Below, one piece after another: positions 22,954-36,095 of a stretch of DNA of 64,000 bases (its first letter is position 1; each line of letters starts with the position of its first letter). Where the stretch lies: assembly GCF_029227915.1 (NCBI RefSeq), contig NC_079885.1, positions 4,528,001 to 4,592,000 of the forward strand, written 5' to 3'. The translations under genes were made by a program, and so were the position numbers. This DNA is from Hydractinia symbiolongicarpus. Its lineage: Eukaryota > Cnidaria > Hydrozoa > Anthoathecata > Hydractiniidae. The notes beneath the pieces are model-generated. The model was not told where the DNA came from. It worked only from the letters and a program-made list of their open reading frames with translations, and searched no databases.

Positions 22954-23272
22954 ACTACCGACTAGGATTAGTCCCACAGTAAAAAACGTCTTATTTATCT
23001 TAATTTTTAAATAAAGCTCTACCACAGCGCTCAGTGTAATCGCTGAGTTCCAGCAATCATGACAAATTAAGAAGAATGTTAATTCTTATAGTCAAACTGG
23101 CTCATTTATCACGTTTATTAGGTCAAAGTCCAAAATCAGTTCAATTAAGTCCCACAGCCAAACGTTTCACTGTTGAAAGCGATGCAACCTAGTAATCCCC
23201 GAATAATATCGCAAAATACATGTTGGTACGAATATGTGACACAACCGTTGTAACTCAAACTGATTGTTACCG
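22954..23272 (+). repeat. Single GAACTACCGAC monomer between triads
   Basis: It matches the first monomer of 19966-21782 (offset 2981), with AAAAAACGTCTTATTT and GTTAATTCTTATAGTC. It then joins directly to a p monomer through AACTGATTGTTACCGCC, which suggests an exchange that removed the intervening monomers. Confidence 0.82.
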
Positions 23273-24443
23273 CCAAGAAGTTAATGAAAATTAGCTTTTG
23301 AGAATGTCTCTATTCCTTCAGCGCGTGCTAACGGCCAGGATTGGTCCCACAGTAAAAAACACTGATTTATCTAAATTTTTAAATGAAGCGCTACCACAGA
23401 ACCTAGTGCAATCGCTGAATCCCAGCAATCATGTCAAATTAAGAAGAATATTATTCCTTGGAGTCAAATTGGCTCATTTATCACATTTATAAGGCCACAG
23501 TTCGAAATCAGTTCAATTAAGTCCCAGAGCCACACGTTTCACTGTTAAAAGCGATGCAATCTAATAATTCCCAAATAATATCGCTAAATACATGTTGGTA
23601 CGAATACGTGACACAACCGTTGTAACTCAAACGGATTTATACTGCTAGAAAGTCAATGAAATGTAGTTTTTGAAACTGTTCCTGTTTATACAGCGGGTGC
23701 TAACGGCCAGGATTGGTCCCCAAGTAAAAAAAGACTTATTTATCTATATTTTTAAATAAAGTGCTACCACAGAGCCTAGTGTAATGCTGAATTCCAGCAA
23801 TCATGTCAAATTAAGAAGAATGTTATTTCTTCTAGTCAAACTGGCTCATTTATCACATTTATAAGGTAAAACTCCAAAATCAGTTCAATTAAATCCCACA
23901 GTCAAACGTTTCACTGTTAAGGGAGATGCAACCTATTAATATCCGAATAATATCGCTAGATACATGTTGGTACGAATATGTGACGCAATAGTTGTAACTC
24001 ACACGGATTTATATCGCTAGAATATCAATGAAATGTAGTTTTTGAAACTTTTCCTATTTATTCAGCGCATGCTAACTCCCAGGATTCGTCCCACAGTAAA
24101 GAAAGACTTACCTACCTAAGTTTTAAAATAAAGCGCTACCACAGAGCCTAGTGTAATCGCTGAATTCCAGCAATCATGTCAAATTAAGAAGAATGTTATT
24201 TCTTGTAGTCAAACTGGCTCATTTATCACATTTATAAGGTCAAAGTCCAAAATCAGTTCAATTAGGTCCCACAGTCAAACGTTTCACTGTTAAAAGCGCT
24301 GCAACCTATTAATATCCGAATAATATCGCTAGATACATGTTGGTACGAATATGTGACTCAACCGTTGTAACCCAAACGGATTTATATCGCTAGAAAATTA
24401 TTGAAATGTAGTTTCTGAAACTGTTCCTATTTATTCAGCGCGT
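23273..24443 (+). repeat. p-q-r triad, copy 3
   Basis: It matches copy 2 at offset 1490 with almost no visible change; one difference is GGAGTCAAATTGG near 23460 for GGAGTCGAATTGG. It leads directly into the h-q-r triads. Confidence 0.9.
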
Positions 24444-25560
24444 GCTAACGGCCAGGATTGGTCCCCAAGTAAAAAAAGACTTATTTATCTATATTTTTAA
24501 ATAAAGTGCTACCACAGAGCCTAGTGTAATGCTGAATTCCAGCAATCATGTCAAATTAAGAAGAATGTTATTTCTTCTAGTCAAACTGGCTCATTTATCA
24601 CATTTATAAGGTAAAACTCCAAAATCAGTTCAATTAGGTCCCACAGTCAAACGTTTCACTGTTAAAAGCGCTGCAACCTATTAATATCCGAATAATATCG
24701 CTAGATACATGTTGGTACGAATATGTGACTCAACCGTTGTAACCCAAACGGATTTATATCGCTAGAAAATTATTGAAATGTAGTTTCTGAAACTGTTCCT
24801 ATTTATTCAGCGCGTGCTAACGGCCAGGATTGGTCCCCAAGTAAAAAAAGACTTATTTATCTATATTTTTAAATAAAGTGCTACCACAGAGCCTAGTGTA
24901 ATGCTGAATTCCAGCAATCATGTCAAATTAAGAAGAATGTTATTTCTTCTAGTCAAACTGGCTCATTTATCACATTTATAAGGTAAAACTCCAAAATCAG
25001 TTCAATTAAATCCCACAGTCAAACGTTTCACTGTTAAGGGAGATGCAACCTATTAATATCCGAATAATATCGCTAGATACATGTTGGTACGAATATGTGA
25101 CGCAATAGTTGTAACTCACACGGATTTATATCGCTAGAATATCAATGAAATGTAGTTTTTGAAACTTTTCCTATTTATTCAGCGCATGCTAACTCCCAGG
25201 ATTCGTCCCACAGTAAAGAAAGACTTACCTACCTAAGTTTTAAAATAAAGCGCTACCACAGAGCCTAGTGTAATCGCTGAATTCCAGCAATCATGTCAAA
25301 TTAAGAAGAATGTTATTTCTTGTAGTCAAACTGGCTCATTTATCACATTTATAAGGTCAAAGTCCAAAATCAGTTCAATTAGGTCCCACAGTCAAACGTT
25401 TCACTGTTAAAAGCGCTGCAACCTATTAATATCCGAATAATATCGCTAGATACATGTTGGTACGAATATGTGACTCAACCGTTGTAACCCAAACGGATTT
25501 ATATCGCTAGAAAATTATTGAAATGTAGTTTCTGAAACTGTTCCTATTTATTCAGCGCGT
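24444..25560 (+). repeat. h-q-r triad (1117 bp), copy 1
   Basis: Landmarks are 24708 (h), 25080 (q) and 25453 (r). The h monomer is a recombinant. Its first part carries the q markers CCCCAAGTAAAAAAAG, GTGTAATGCTG and GGTAAAACTCC. After ATCAGTTCAATTA it carries the r markers GGTCCCACAG, AAAAGCGCTGC, GACTCAACC and TGTAACCC. The crossover lies within about 20 bp near 24618-24637. Confidence 0.92.
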
Positions 25561-26675
25561 GCTAACGGCCAGGATTGGTCCCCAAGTAAAAAAAGACTTA
25601 TTTATCTATATTTTTAAATAAAGTGCTACCACAGAGCCTAGTGTAATGCTGAATTCCAGCAATCATGTCAAATTAAGAAGAATGTTATTTCTTCTAGTCA
25701 AACTGGCTCATTTATCACATTTATAAGGTAAAACTCCAAAATCAGTTCAATTAGGTCCCACAGTCAAACGTTTCACTGTTAAAAGCGCTGCAACCTATTA
25801 ATATCCGAATAATATCGCTAGATACATGTTGGTACGAATATGTGACTCAACCGTTGTAACCCAAACGGATTTATATCGCTAGAAAATTATTGAAATGTAG
25901 TTTCTGAAACTGTTCCTATTTATTCAGCGCGTGCTAACGGCCAGGATTGGTCCCCAAGTAAAAAAAGACTTATTTATCTATATTTTTAAATAAAGTGCTA
26001 CCACAGAGCCTAGTGTAATGCTGAATTCCAGCAATCATGTCAAATTAAGAAGAATGTTATTTCTTCTAGTCAAACTGGCTCATTTATCACATTTATAAGG
26101 TAAAACTCCAAAATCAGTTCAATTAAATCCCACAGTCAAACGTTTCACTGTTAAGGGAGATGCAACCTATTAATATCCGAATAATATCGCTAGATACATG
26201 TTGGTACGAATATGTGACGCAATAGTTGTAACTCACACGGATTTATATCGCTAGAATATCAATGAAATGTAGTTTTTGAAACTTTTCCTATTTATTCAGC
26301 GCATGCTAACTCCCAGGATTCGTCCCACAGTAAAGAAAGACTTACCTACCTAAGTTTTAAAATAAAGCGCTACCACAGAGCCTAGTGTAATCGCTGAATT
26401 CCAGCAATCATGTCAAATTAAGAAGAATGTTATTTCTTGTAGTCAAACTGGCTCATTTATCACATTTATAAGGTCAAAGTCCAAAATCAGTTCAATTAGG
26501 TCCCACAGTCAAACGTTTCACTGTTAAAAGCGCTGCAACCTATTAATATCCGAATAATATCGCTAGATACATGTTGGTACGAATATGTGACTCAACCGTT
26601 GTAACCCAAACGGATTTATATCGCTAGAAAATTATTGAAATGTAGTTTCTGAAACTGTTCCTATTTATTCAGCGC
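25561..26675 (+). repeat. h-q-r triad (1117 bp), copy 2
   Basis: Landmarks 25825, 26197 and 26570 are each exactly 1117 bp after those of copy 1. I saw no difference over the parts compared. It ends by joining a GAACTACCGAC monomer. Confidence 0.92.
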
Positions 26676-27047
26676 GAACTACCGACTAGGATTAGTCCCA
26701 CAGTAAAAAACGTCTTATTTATCTTAATTTTTAAATAAAGCTCTACCACAGCGCTCAGTGTAATCGCTGAGTTCCAGCAATCATGACAAATTAAGAAGAA
26801 TGTTAATTCTTATAGTCAAACTGGCTCATTTATCACGTTTATTAGGTCAAAGTCCAAAATCAGTTCAATTAAGTCCCACAGCCAAACGTTTCACTGTTGA
26901 AAGCGATGCAACCTAGTAATCCCCGAATAATATCGCAAAATACATGTTGGTACGAATATGTGACACAACCGTTGTAACTCAAACAGATTTATACCGTTAG
27001 AAAGTCAATGAAATGTAGTTTTTGAAACTGTTCCAATTTATTCAGCG

Positions 27048-30000
27048 CGTGCTAATTGCCAGGATTTGTCCCACAGTAAAAGAAGACTTACATATCTAAT
27101 TTTTTAAATCAAGCGCTACCACAGAGCCTAGTGTAATCGCTGAATTCCAGCAATCATGTCAAATTAAGAAGAATGTTATTTCTTGTAGTCAAACTGGCTC
27201 ATTTATCACAATTATAAGGTCACAGTCCAGAATCAGTTCAATTAAGTCCCACAGTCAATCGCTTCACTGTTAAAAGCGATGCAACCTATGAATATCCGAA
27301 TAATATCGCCAGATACATGTTGGTACGAATATGTGACGCAGCCGTTGTAACTCAAACGGATTTATATCGCTAGAAAATCAATGAAATGTAGTTTTTGAAA
27401 CTGTTCCTTTTTATACAGCGCGTGCTAACGGCCAGGATTGGTCCCCAGTAAAAAAAGACTTATTAATCTATAATTCTAAATAAAGCGCTACAACAGAGCC
27501 TAGTGTAATCGCTGAATTCCAGCAATCATGTCAAATTAAGAAAAATGTTATTCCTTAAAGTCCAATTGGCTCATTTATCGCATTTACAAGGTCACAGTCC
27601 AGAATCAGTTCAATTAAGTCCCACAGTCAATCGTTTTACTGTTAAAATCGATACAACTTAGTAATATCGGAAAGAAATCACTAAATACATGTTGGTACGA
27701 ATATTTGACGCAACCGTTGTAACTCAAACGGATTGACACCGTTAGAAAGTCAATGAAATGAAGTTTTTGAAACTGTCTCTATTACTTCCGCGCGAACTAC
27801 CGACTAGGATTGGTCCCACAGTAAAAAATGACTTATTTATCTTATTTTTTAATTAAAGCTCTACCACAGCGCTCAGTGTAATCGCTGAGTTACAGCAATC
27901 CTGACAAATTAGGAAGAATGTTATTTCTTGCAGTCAAACTGACTCATTTATCACATTTATTAGGTCAAAGTCCAAAATCAGTTCAATTAAGTCCCACAGT
28001 CAAACGTTTCACTGTTGAAAGCGATGCAACCTAGTAATATCCGAATAATATCGCTAAATACATGTTGGTACGAATATGTGACGCAACCGTTGTAACTCAA
28101 ACCGATTGATACCGCCAAGAAGTCAATGAAAATTAGTTTTTGAGAATGTCTCTATTCCTTCAGCGCGTGCTAACGGCCAGAATTAGTCCCACACTAAAGA
28201 AAGACTGATTTACCTAAACTTTTAAATAAAGTGCTACCACCGAACCTAGTGTAATCGCTGAATTCCAGCAATCATGTCAAATTAAGAAGAATATTATTCC
28301 TTGGAGTCCAATTGGCTCATTCATCACATTTATAAGGCCACAGTTCAAAATCAGTTCAATTAAGTCCCACAGTCAAACGTTTCACTGTTAAAAGCCATGC
28401 AACCTAGTAATACCCGAATAATGTCGCTAAATATATGTTGGTACGAATATGTGACGCAACCGTTGTAACTCAAACTGATTGTTACCGCCAAGAAGTCAAT
28501 GAAATGTAGTTTTTCAAAATGTGTCTATTCCTTCAGCGCGTGCTAACGGCCAGGATTGGTCCCATAGTAAATAAAGATTTAAATATCTAAATTCTTAAAT
28601 AAAGTGCTACCACAGAGATCAGTGTAATCGCTGAGATCCATCAATCATGTCAAAATAAGAAGAATGTTATTCCTTGGAGTCCAATTGGCTCATTAATCAC
28701 ATTTGTAAGACCACAGTCCAAAGTCAGTTCAATTAAGTCCCACAGTCAAATGTTTCACTGTTAAAAGCGATGCAACCTAGTAACATCCGAATAATGTCGC
28801 TAAATACATGTTGGTACGAATATTTGACACAACCGTTGTAACTCAAACGGATTTATACCGCTAGAAAGTCAATAAAATGTAGTTTTTGAAACTGTTCTTA
28901 TTTAATCATTGCGTGCTAACGGCCAGGATTTGTCCCACAGTAAAAAGAGACTTATTTATCTAAATTTTTAAATAAAACGCTACCACAGAGCCTAGTGTAA
29001 TCGCTGAATTCCAGCAATCATGTCATATTAAGAAAAATGTTATTACTCCGAGTCCAATTGTCTCATTTATCACATTTACAAGGTCACAGTCCAGAATCAG
29101 TTCAATTAAGTCCCACAGTCAATCGTTTCACTGTTAAAAGCAATACAACTTAGTAATATCGGAAAAAAAATCTCTATATACATGTTGGTACGAATATGTG
29201 ACGCAACCGTTGTAACTCAAACGGATTGGCACCGTTAGAAAGTCAATGAAATGTAGTTTTTGAAACTGTCTCTATTTCTTCAGCGCGAACTACCGACTAG
29301 GATTGGTCCGACACTAAAAACTGACTAATTTATCTTAATTTTTAAGTAAAGCTCTACCACAGCGCTCAGTGTAATCGCTGAGTTCCAGCAATCATGACAA
29401 ATTAAGAAGAATGTTATTTCTTGTAGTCCAATTGGCTTATATATCACATTTAAAATGTCAAAGTCCAAAATCAGTTCAATTAAGTCCCACAGTCAAACGT
29501 GTCACTTTTAAAAGCGATGCAACCTAGTAATATCCGAATAATATCGTTAAATACATGTTGGTACGAATATGTGGCCCAACCGTTGTAACTCAAACTGATT
29601 GATACCGCCAAGAAGTCAATAAATATCAGCTATTGAGAATGTCTCTATTCCTTCAGCGCGTGCTAACGGCCAGGATTGGTCCCACAGTAAATAAAGACTG
29701 ATTTATCTAAACTTTTAAATAAAGCGCTACCAAAGAACCTAGTGTAATCGCACAATTCCAGCAATCATGTCAAACTAAGAAGAATGTTATTCCTTGGAGT
29801 CCAATTGGCTCATTTATCACATTTATAAGGTCAAAGTCCAAAATCAGTTCAATTAAGTCCCAGAGCCAAACGTTTCACTGTTAAAAGCGATGCAATCTAG
29901 TAATTCCCAAATAATATCGCTAAATACATGTTGGTACGAATACGTGACACAACCGTTGTAACTCAAACGGATTTATACCGCTAGAAAGTCAATGAAATGT

Positions 30001-30776
30001 AGTTTTTGAAACTGTTCCTGTTTATACAGCGGGTGCTAACGGCCAGGATTGGTCCCCAAGTAAAAAAAGACTTATTTATCTATATTTTTAAATAAAGCGC
30101 TACCACAGAGCCTAGTGTAATGCTGAATTCCAGCAATCATGTCAAATTAAGAAGAATGTTATTTCTTGTAGTCAAACTGGCTCATTTATCACATTTATAA
30201 GGTAAAAGTCCAAAATCAGTTCAATTAAATCCCACAGTCAAACGTTTCACTGTTAAGGGAGATGCAACCTATTAATATCCGAATAATATCGCTAGATACA
30301 TGTTGGTACGAATATGTGACGCAATAGTTGTAACTCACACGGATTTATATCGCTAGAATATCAATGAAATGTAGTTTTTGAAACTGTTCCTATTTATTCA
30401 GCGCATGCTAACTCCCAGGATTCGTCCCGCAGTAAAGAAAGACTTACCTACCTAAGTTTTTAAATAAAGCGCTACCACAGAGCCTAGTGTAATCGCTGAA
30501 TTCCAGCAATCATGTCAAATTAAGAAGAATGTTATTTCTTGTAGTCAAACTGGCTCATTTATCACATTTATAAGGTCAAAGTCCAAAATCAGTTCAATTA
30601 GGTCCCACAGTCAAACGTTTCACTGTTAAAAGCGCTGCAACCTATTAATATCCGAATAATATCGCTAGATACATGTTGGTACGAATATGTGACTCAACCG
30701 TTGTAACCCAAACGGATTCATATCGCTAGAAAATTATTGAAATGTAGTTTCTGAAACTGTTCCTATTTATTCAGCG
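27048..30776 (+). repeat. Ten-monomer HOR (3729 bp), copy 1
   Basis: Landmarks run 27316, 27688, 28061, 28434, 28807, 29181, 29554, 29927, 30299, 30672. It starts at CGTGCTAATTGCC and ends just before CGTGCTAACTGCC at 30777. The last two monomers are of q and r type (AAGTAAAAAAAG, CCTACCTAAG) and are missing from the next copy. Confidence 0.88.
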
Positions 30777-33760
30777 CGTGCTAACTGCCAGGATTTGTCC
30801 CACAGTAAAAGAAGACTTACATATCTAATTTTTTAAATCAAGCGCTACCACAGAGCCTAGTGTAATCGCTGAATTCCAGCAATCATGTCAAATTAAGAAG
30901 AATTTTATTTCTTGTAGTCAAACTGGCTCATTTATCACATTTATAAGGTCACAGTCCAGAATCAGTTCAATTAAGTCCCACAGTCAATCGCTTCACTGTT
31001 AAAAGCGATGCAACCTATGAATATCCGAATAATATCGCCAGATACATGTTGGTACGAATATGTGACGCAGCCGTTGTAACTCAAACGGATTTATATCGCT
31101 AGAAAATCAATGAAATGTAGTTTTTGAAACTGTTCCTTTTTATACAGCGCGTGCTAACGGCCAGGATTGGTCCCCAGTAAAAAAAGACTTATTAATCTAT
31201 AATTCTAAATAAAGCGCTACCACAGAGCCTAGTGTAATCGCTGAATTCCAGCAATCATGTCAAATTAAGAAAAATGTTATTCCTTAGAGTCCAATTGGCT
31301 CATTTATCGCATTTACAAGGTCACAGTCCAGAATCAGTTCAATTAAGTCCCACAGTCAATCGTTTTACTGTTAAAATCGATACAACTTAGTAATATCAAA
31401 AAGAAATCACTAAATACATGTTGGTACGAATATTTGACGCAACCGTTGTAACTCAAACGGATTGACACCGTTAGAAAGTCAATGAAATGAAGTTTTTGAA
31501 ACTGTCTCTATTACTTCAGCGCGAACTACCGACTAGGATTGGTCCCACAGTAAAAAATGACTTATTTATCTTATTTTTTAATTAAAGCTCTACCACAGCG
31601 CTCAGTGTAATCGCTGAGTTACAGCAATCCTGACAAATTAAGAAGAATGTTATTTCTTGCAGTCAAACTTACTCATTTATCACATTTATTAGGTCAAAGT
31701 CCAAAATCAGTTCAATTAAGTCCCACAGTCAAACGTTTCACTGTTGAAAGCGATGCAACCTAGTAATATCCGAATAATATCGCTAAATACATGTTGGTAC
31801 GAATATGTGACGCAACCGTTGTAACTCAAACTGATTGATACCGCCAAGAAGTCAATGAAAATTAGTTTTTGAGAATGTCTCTATTCCTTCAGCGCGTGCT
31901 AACGGGCAGAATTAGTCCCACACTAAAGAAAGACTGATTTACCTAAACTTTTAAATAAAGTGCTACCACCGAACCTAGTGTAATCGCTGAATTCCAGCAA
32001 TCATGTCAAATTAAGAAGAATATTATTCCTTGGAGTCCAATTGGCTCATTCATCACATTTATAAGGCCACATTTCAAAATCAGTTCAATTAAGTCCCACA
32101 GTCAAACGTTTCACTGTTAAAAGCCATGCAACCTAGTAATATCCGAATAATGTCGCTAAATATATGTTGGTACGAATATGTGACGCAAACCGTTGTAACT
32201 CAAACTGATTGTTACCGCCAAGAAGTCAATGAAATGTAGTTTTTCAAAATGTGTCTATTCCTTCAGCGCGTGCTAACGGCCAGGATTGGTCCCATAGTAA
32301 AAAAAGATTTAAATATCTAAATTCTTAAAAAAAGTGCTACCACAGAGATCAGTGTAATCGCTGAGATCCATCAATCATGTCAAAACAAGAAGAATGTTAT
32401 TCCTTGGAGTCCAATTGGCTCATTAATCACATTTGTAAGACCACAGTCCAAAGTCAGTTCAATTAAGTCCCACAGTCAAATGTTTCACTGTTAAAAGCGA
32501 TGCAACCTAGTAACATCCGAATAATGTCGCTAAATACATGTTGGTACGAATATTTGACACAACCGTTGTAACTCAAACGGATTTATACCGCTAGAAAGTC
32601 AATAAAATGTAGTTTTTGAAACTGTTCTTATTTAATCATTGCGTGCTAACGGCCAGGATTTTTCCCACAGTAAAAAAAGACTTATTTATCTAAATTTTTA
32701 AATAAAGCGCTACCACAGAGCCTAGTGTAATCGCTGAATTCCAGCAATCATGTCATATTAAGAAAAATGTTATTACTCAGAGTCCAATTGTCTCATTTAT
32801 CACATTTACAAGGTCACAGTCCGGAATCAGTTCAATTAAGTCCCACAGTCAATCGTTTCACTGTTAAAAGCGATACAACTTAGTAATATCGGAACAAAAT
32901 CACTAAATACATGTTGGTACGAATATGTGACGCAACCGTTGTAACTCAAACGGATTGACACCGTTAGAAAGTCAATGAAATGTAGTTTTTGAAACTGTCT
33001 CTATTTCTTCAGCGCGAACTACCGACTAGGATTGGTCCGACACTAAAAACTGACTAATTTATCTTAATTTTTAAGTAAAGCTCTACCACAGCGCTCAGTG
33101 TAATCGCTGAGTTCCAGCAATCATGACAAATTAAGAAGAATGTTATTTCTTGTAGTCCAATTGGCTCATATATCACATTTATAATGTCAAAGTCCAAAAT
33201 CAGTTCAATTAAGTCCCACAGCCAAACGTGTCACTTTTAAAAGCGATGCAACCTAGTAATATCCGAATAATATCGTTAAATACATGTTGGTACGAATATG
33301 TGGCCCAACCGTTGTAACTCAAACTGATTGATACCGCCAAAAAGTCAATAAATATCAGCTATTGAGAATGTCTCTATTCCTTCAGCGCGTGCTAACGACC
33401 AGGATTGGTCCCACAGTAAATAAAGACTGATTTATCTAAACTTTTAAATAAAGCGCTACCAAAGAACCTAGTGTAATCGCTCAATTCCAGCAATCATGTC
33501 AAACTAAGAAGAATGTTATTCCTTGGAGTCCAATTGGCTCATTTATCACATTTATAAGGTCAAAGTCCAAAATCAGTTCAATTAAGTCCCAGAGCCAAAC
33601 GTTTCACTGTTAAAAGCGATGCAATCTAGTAATTCCCAAATAATATCGCTAAATACATGTTGGTACGAATACGTGACACAACCGTTGTAACTCAAACGGA
33701 TTTATACCGCTAGAAAATTATTGAAATGTAGTTTCTGAAACTGTTCCTATTTATTCAGCG
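30777..33760 (+). repeat. Ten-monomer HOR, copy 2, reduced to 8 monomers
   Basis: Landmarks 31045 to 33656 match 27316 to 29927 at offset 3729-3730; the extra base is in GACGCAAACCG near 32183. After ACGGATTTATACCGCTAG the q and r monomers are skipped and the sequence passes straight to the r-type tail AAAATTATTGAAATG and the start of copy 3. Confidence 0.88.
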
Positions 33761-36095
33761 CGTGCTAACTGCCAGGATTTGTCCCACAGTAAAAGAAGAC
33801 TTACATATCTAATTTTTTAAATCAAGCGCTACCACAGAGCCTAGTGTAATCGCTGAATTCCAGCAATCATGTCAAATTAAGAAGAATTTTATTTCTTGTA
33901 GTCAAACTGGCTCATTTATCACATTTATAAGGTCACAGTCCAGAATCAGTTCAATTAAGTCCCACAGTCAATCGCTTCACTGTTAAAAGCGATGCAACCT
34001 ATGAATATCCGAATAATATCGCCAGATACATGTTGGTACGAATATGTGACGCAGCCGTTGTAACTCAAACGGATTTATATCGCTAGAAAATCAATGAAAT
34101 GTAGTTTTTGAAACTGTTCCTTTTTATACAGCGCGTGCTAACGGCCAGGATTGGTCCCCAGTAAAAAAAGACTTATTAATCTATAATTCTAAATAAAGCG
34201 CTACCACAGAGCCTAGTGTAATCGCTGAATTCCAGCAATCATGTCAAATTAAGAAAAATGTTATTTCTTGCAGTCAAACTTACTCATTTATCACATTTAT
34301 TAGGTCAAAGTCCAAAATCAGTTCAATTAAGTCCCACAGTCAAACGTTTCACTGTTGAAAGCGATGCAACCTAGTAATATCCGAATAATATCGCTAAATA
34401 CATGTTGGTACGAATATGTGACGCAACCGTTGTAACTCAAACTGATTGATACCGCCAAGAAGTCAATGAAAATTAGTTTTTGAGAATGTCTCTATTCCTT
34501 CAGCGCGTGCTAACGGGCAGAATTAGTCCCACACTAAAGAAAGACTGATTTACCTAAACTTTTAAATAAAGTGCTACCACCGAACCTAGTTTAATCGCTG
34601 AATTCCAGCAATCATGTCAAATTAAGAAGAATATTATTCCCTGGAGTCCAATTGGCTCATTCATCACATTTATAAGGCCACATTTCAAAATCAGTTCAAT
34701 TAAGTCCCACAGTCAAACGTTTCACTGTTAAAAGCCATGCAACCTAGTAATACCCGAATAATGTCGCTAAATATATGTTGGTACGAATATGTGACGCAAA
34801 CCGTTGTAACTCAAACTGATTGTTACCGCCAAGAAGTCAATGAAATGTAGTTTTTCAAAATGTGTCTATTCCTTCAGCGCGTGCTAACGGCCAGGATTGG
34901 TCCCATAGTAAAAAAAGATTTAAATATCTAAATTCTTAAATAAAGTGCTACCACAGAGATCAGTGTAATCGCTGAGATCCATCAATCATGTCAAAACAAG
35001 AAGAATGTTATTCCTTGGAGTCCAATTGGCTCATTAATCACATTTGTAAGACCACAGTCCAAAGTCAGTTCAATTAAGTCCCACAGTCAAATGTTTCACT
35101 GTTAAAAGCGATGCAACCTAGTAACATCCGAATAATGTCGCTAAATACATGTTGGTACGAATATTTGACACAACCGTTGTAACTCAAACGGATTTATACC
35201 GCTAGAAAGTCAATAAAATGTAGTTTTTGAAACTGTTCTTATTTAATCATTGCGTGCTAACGGCCAGGATTTTTCCCACAGTAAAAAAAGACTTATTTAT
35301 CTAAATTTTTAAATAAAGCGCTACCACAGAGCCTAGTGTAATCGCTGAATTCCAGCAATCATGTCATATTAAGAAAAATGTTATTACTCAGAGTCCAATT
35401 GTCTCATTTATCACATTTACAAGGTCACAGTCCGGAATCAGTTCAATTAAGTCCCACAGTCAATCGTTTCACTGTTAAAAGCGATACAACTTAGTAATAT
35501 CGGAACAAAATCACTAAATACATGTTGGTACGAATATGTGACGCAACCGTTGTAACTCAAACGGATTGACACCGTTAGAAAGTCAATGAAATGTAGTTTT
35601 TGAAACTGTCTCTATTTCTTCAGCGCGAACTACCGACTAGGATTGGTCCGACACTAAAAACTGACTAATTTATCTTAATTTTTAAGTAAAGCTCTACCAC
35701 AGCGCTCAGTGTAATCGCTGAGTTCCAGCAATCATGACAAATTAAGAAGAATGTTATTTCTTGTAGTCCAATTGGCTCATATATCACATTTATAATGTCA
35801 AAGTCCAAAATCAGTTCAATTAAGTCCCACAGCCAAACGTGTCACTTTTAAAAGCGATGCAACCTAGTAATATCCGAATAATATCGTTAAATACATGTTG
35901 GTACGAATATGTGGCCCAACCGTTGTAACTCAAACTGATTGATACCGCCAAGAAGTCAATAAATATCAGCTATTGAGAATGTCTCTATTCCTTCAGCGCG
36001 TGCTAACGACCAGGATTGGTCCCACAGTAAATAAAGACTGATTTATCTAAACTTTTAAATAAAGCGCTACCAAAGAACCTAGTGTAATCGCTGAA
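33761..36095 (+). repeat. Ten-monomer HOR, copy 3, reduced to 6 monomers
   Basis: From 33761 it follows copy 2 at offset 2984 (eight monomers). At about 34262 the offset changes to 2611, exactly one monomer less. The monomer with landmark 34401 is therefore a hybrid of the second and third monomers of the series. Homology continues, with shared CTAACGACCAGG at 36001, to about 36095. Confidence 0.88.

Noticed and set aside
25561-26675. Assembly duplication in place of a true HOR copy
   Set aside because: It cannot be excluded from sequence alone, but several HORs of different period with private variants and nested junctions are more easily explained by real unequal exchange. Read depth would decide.
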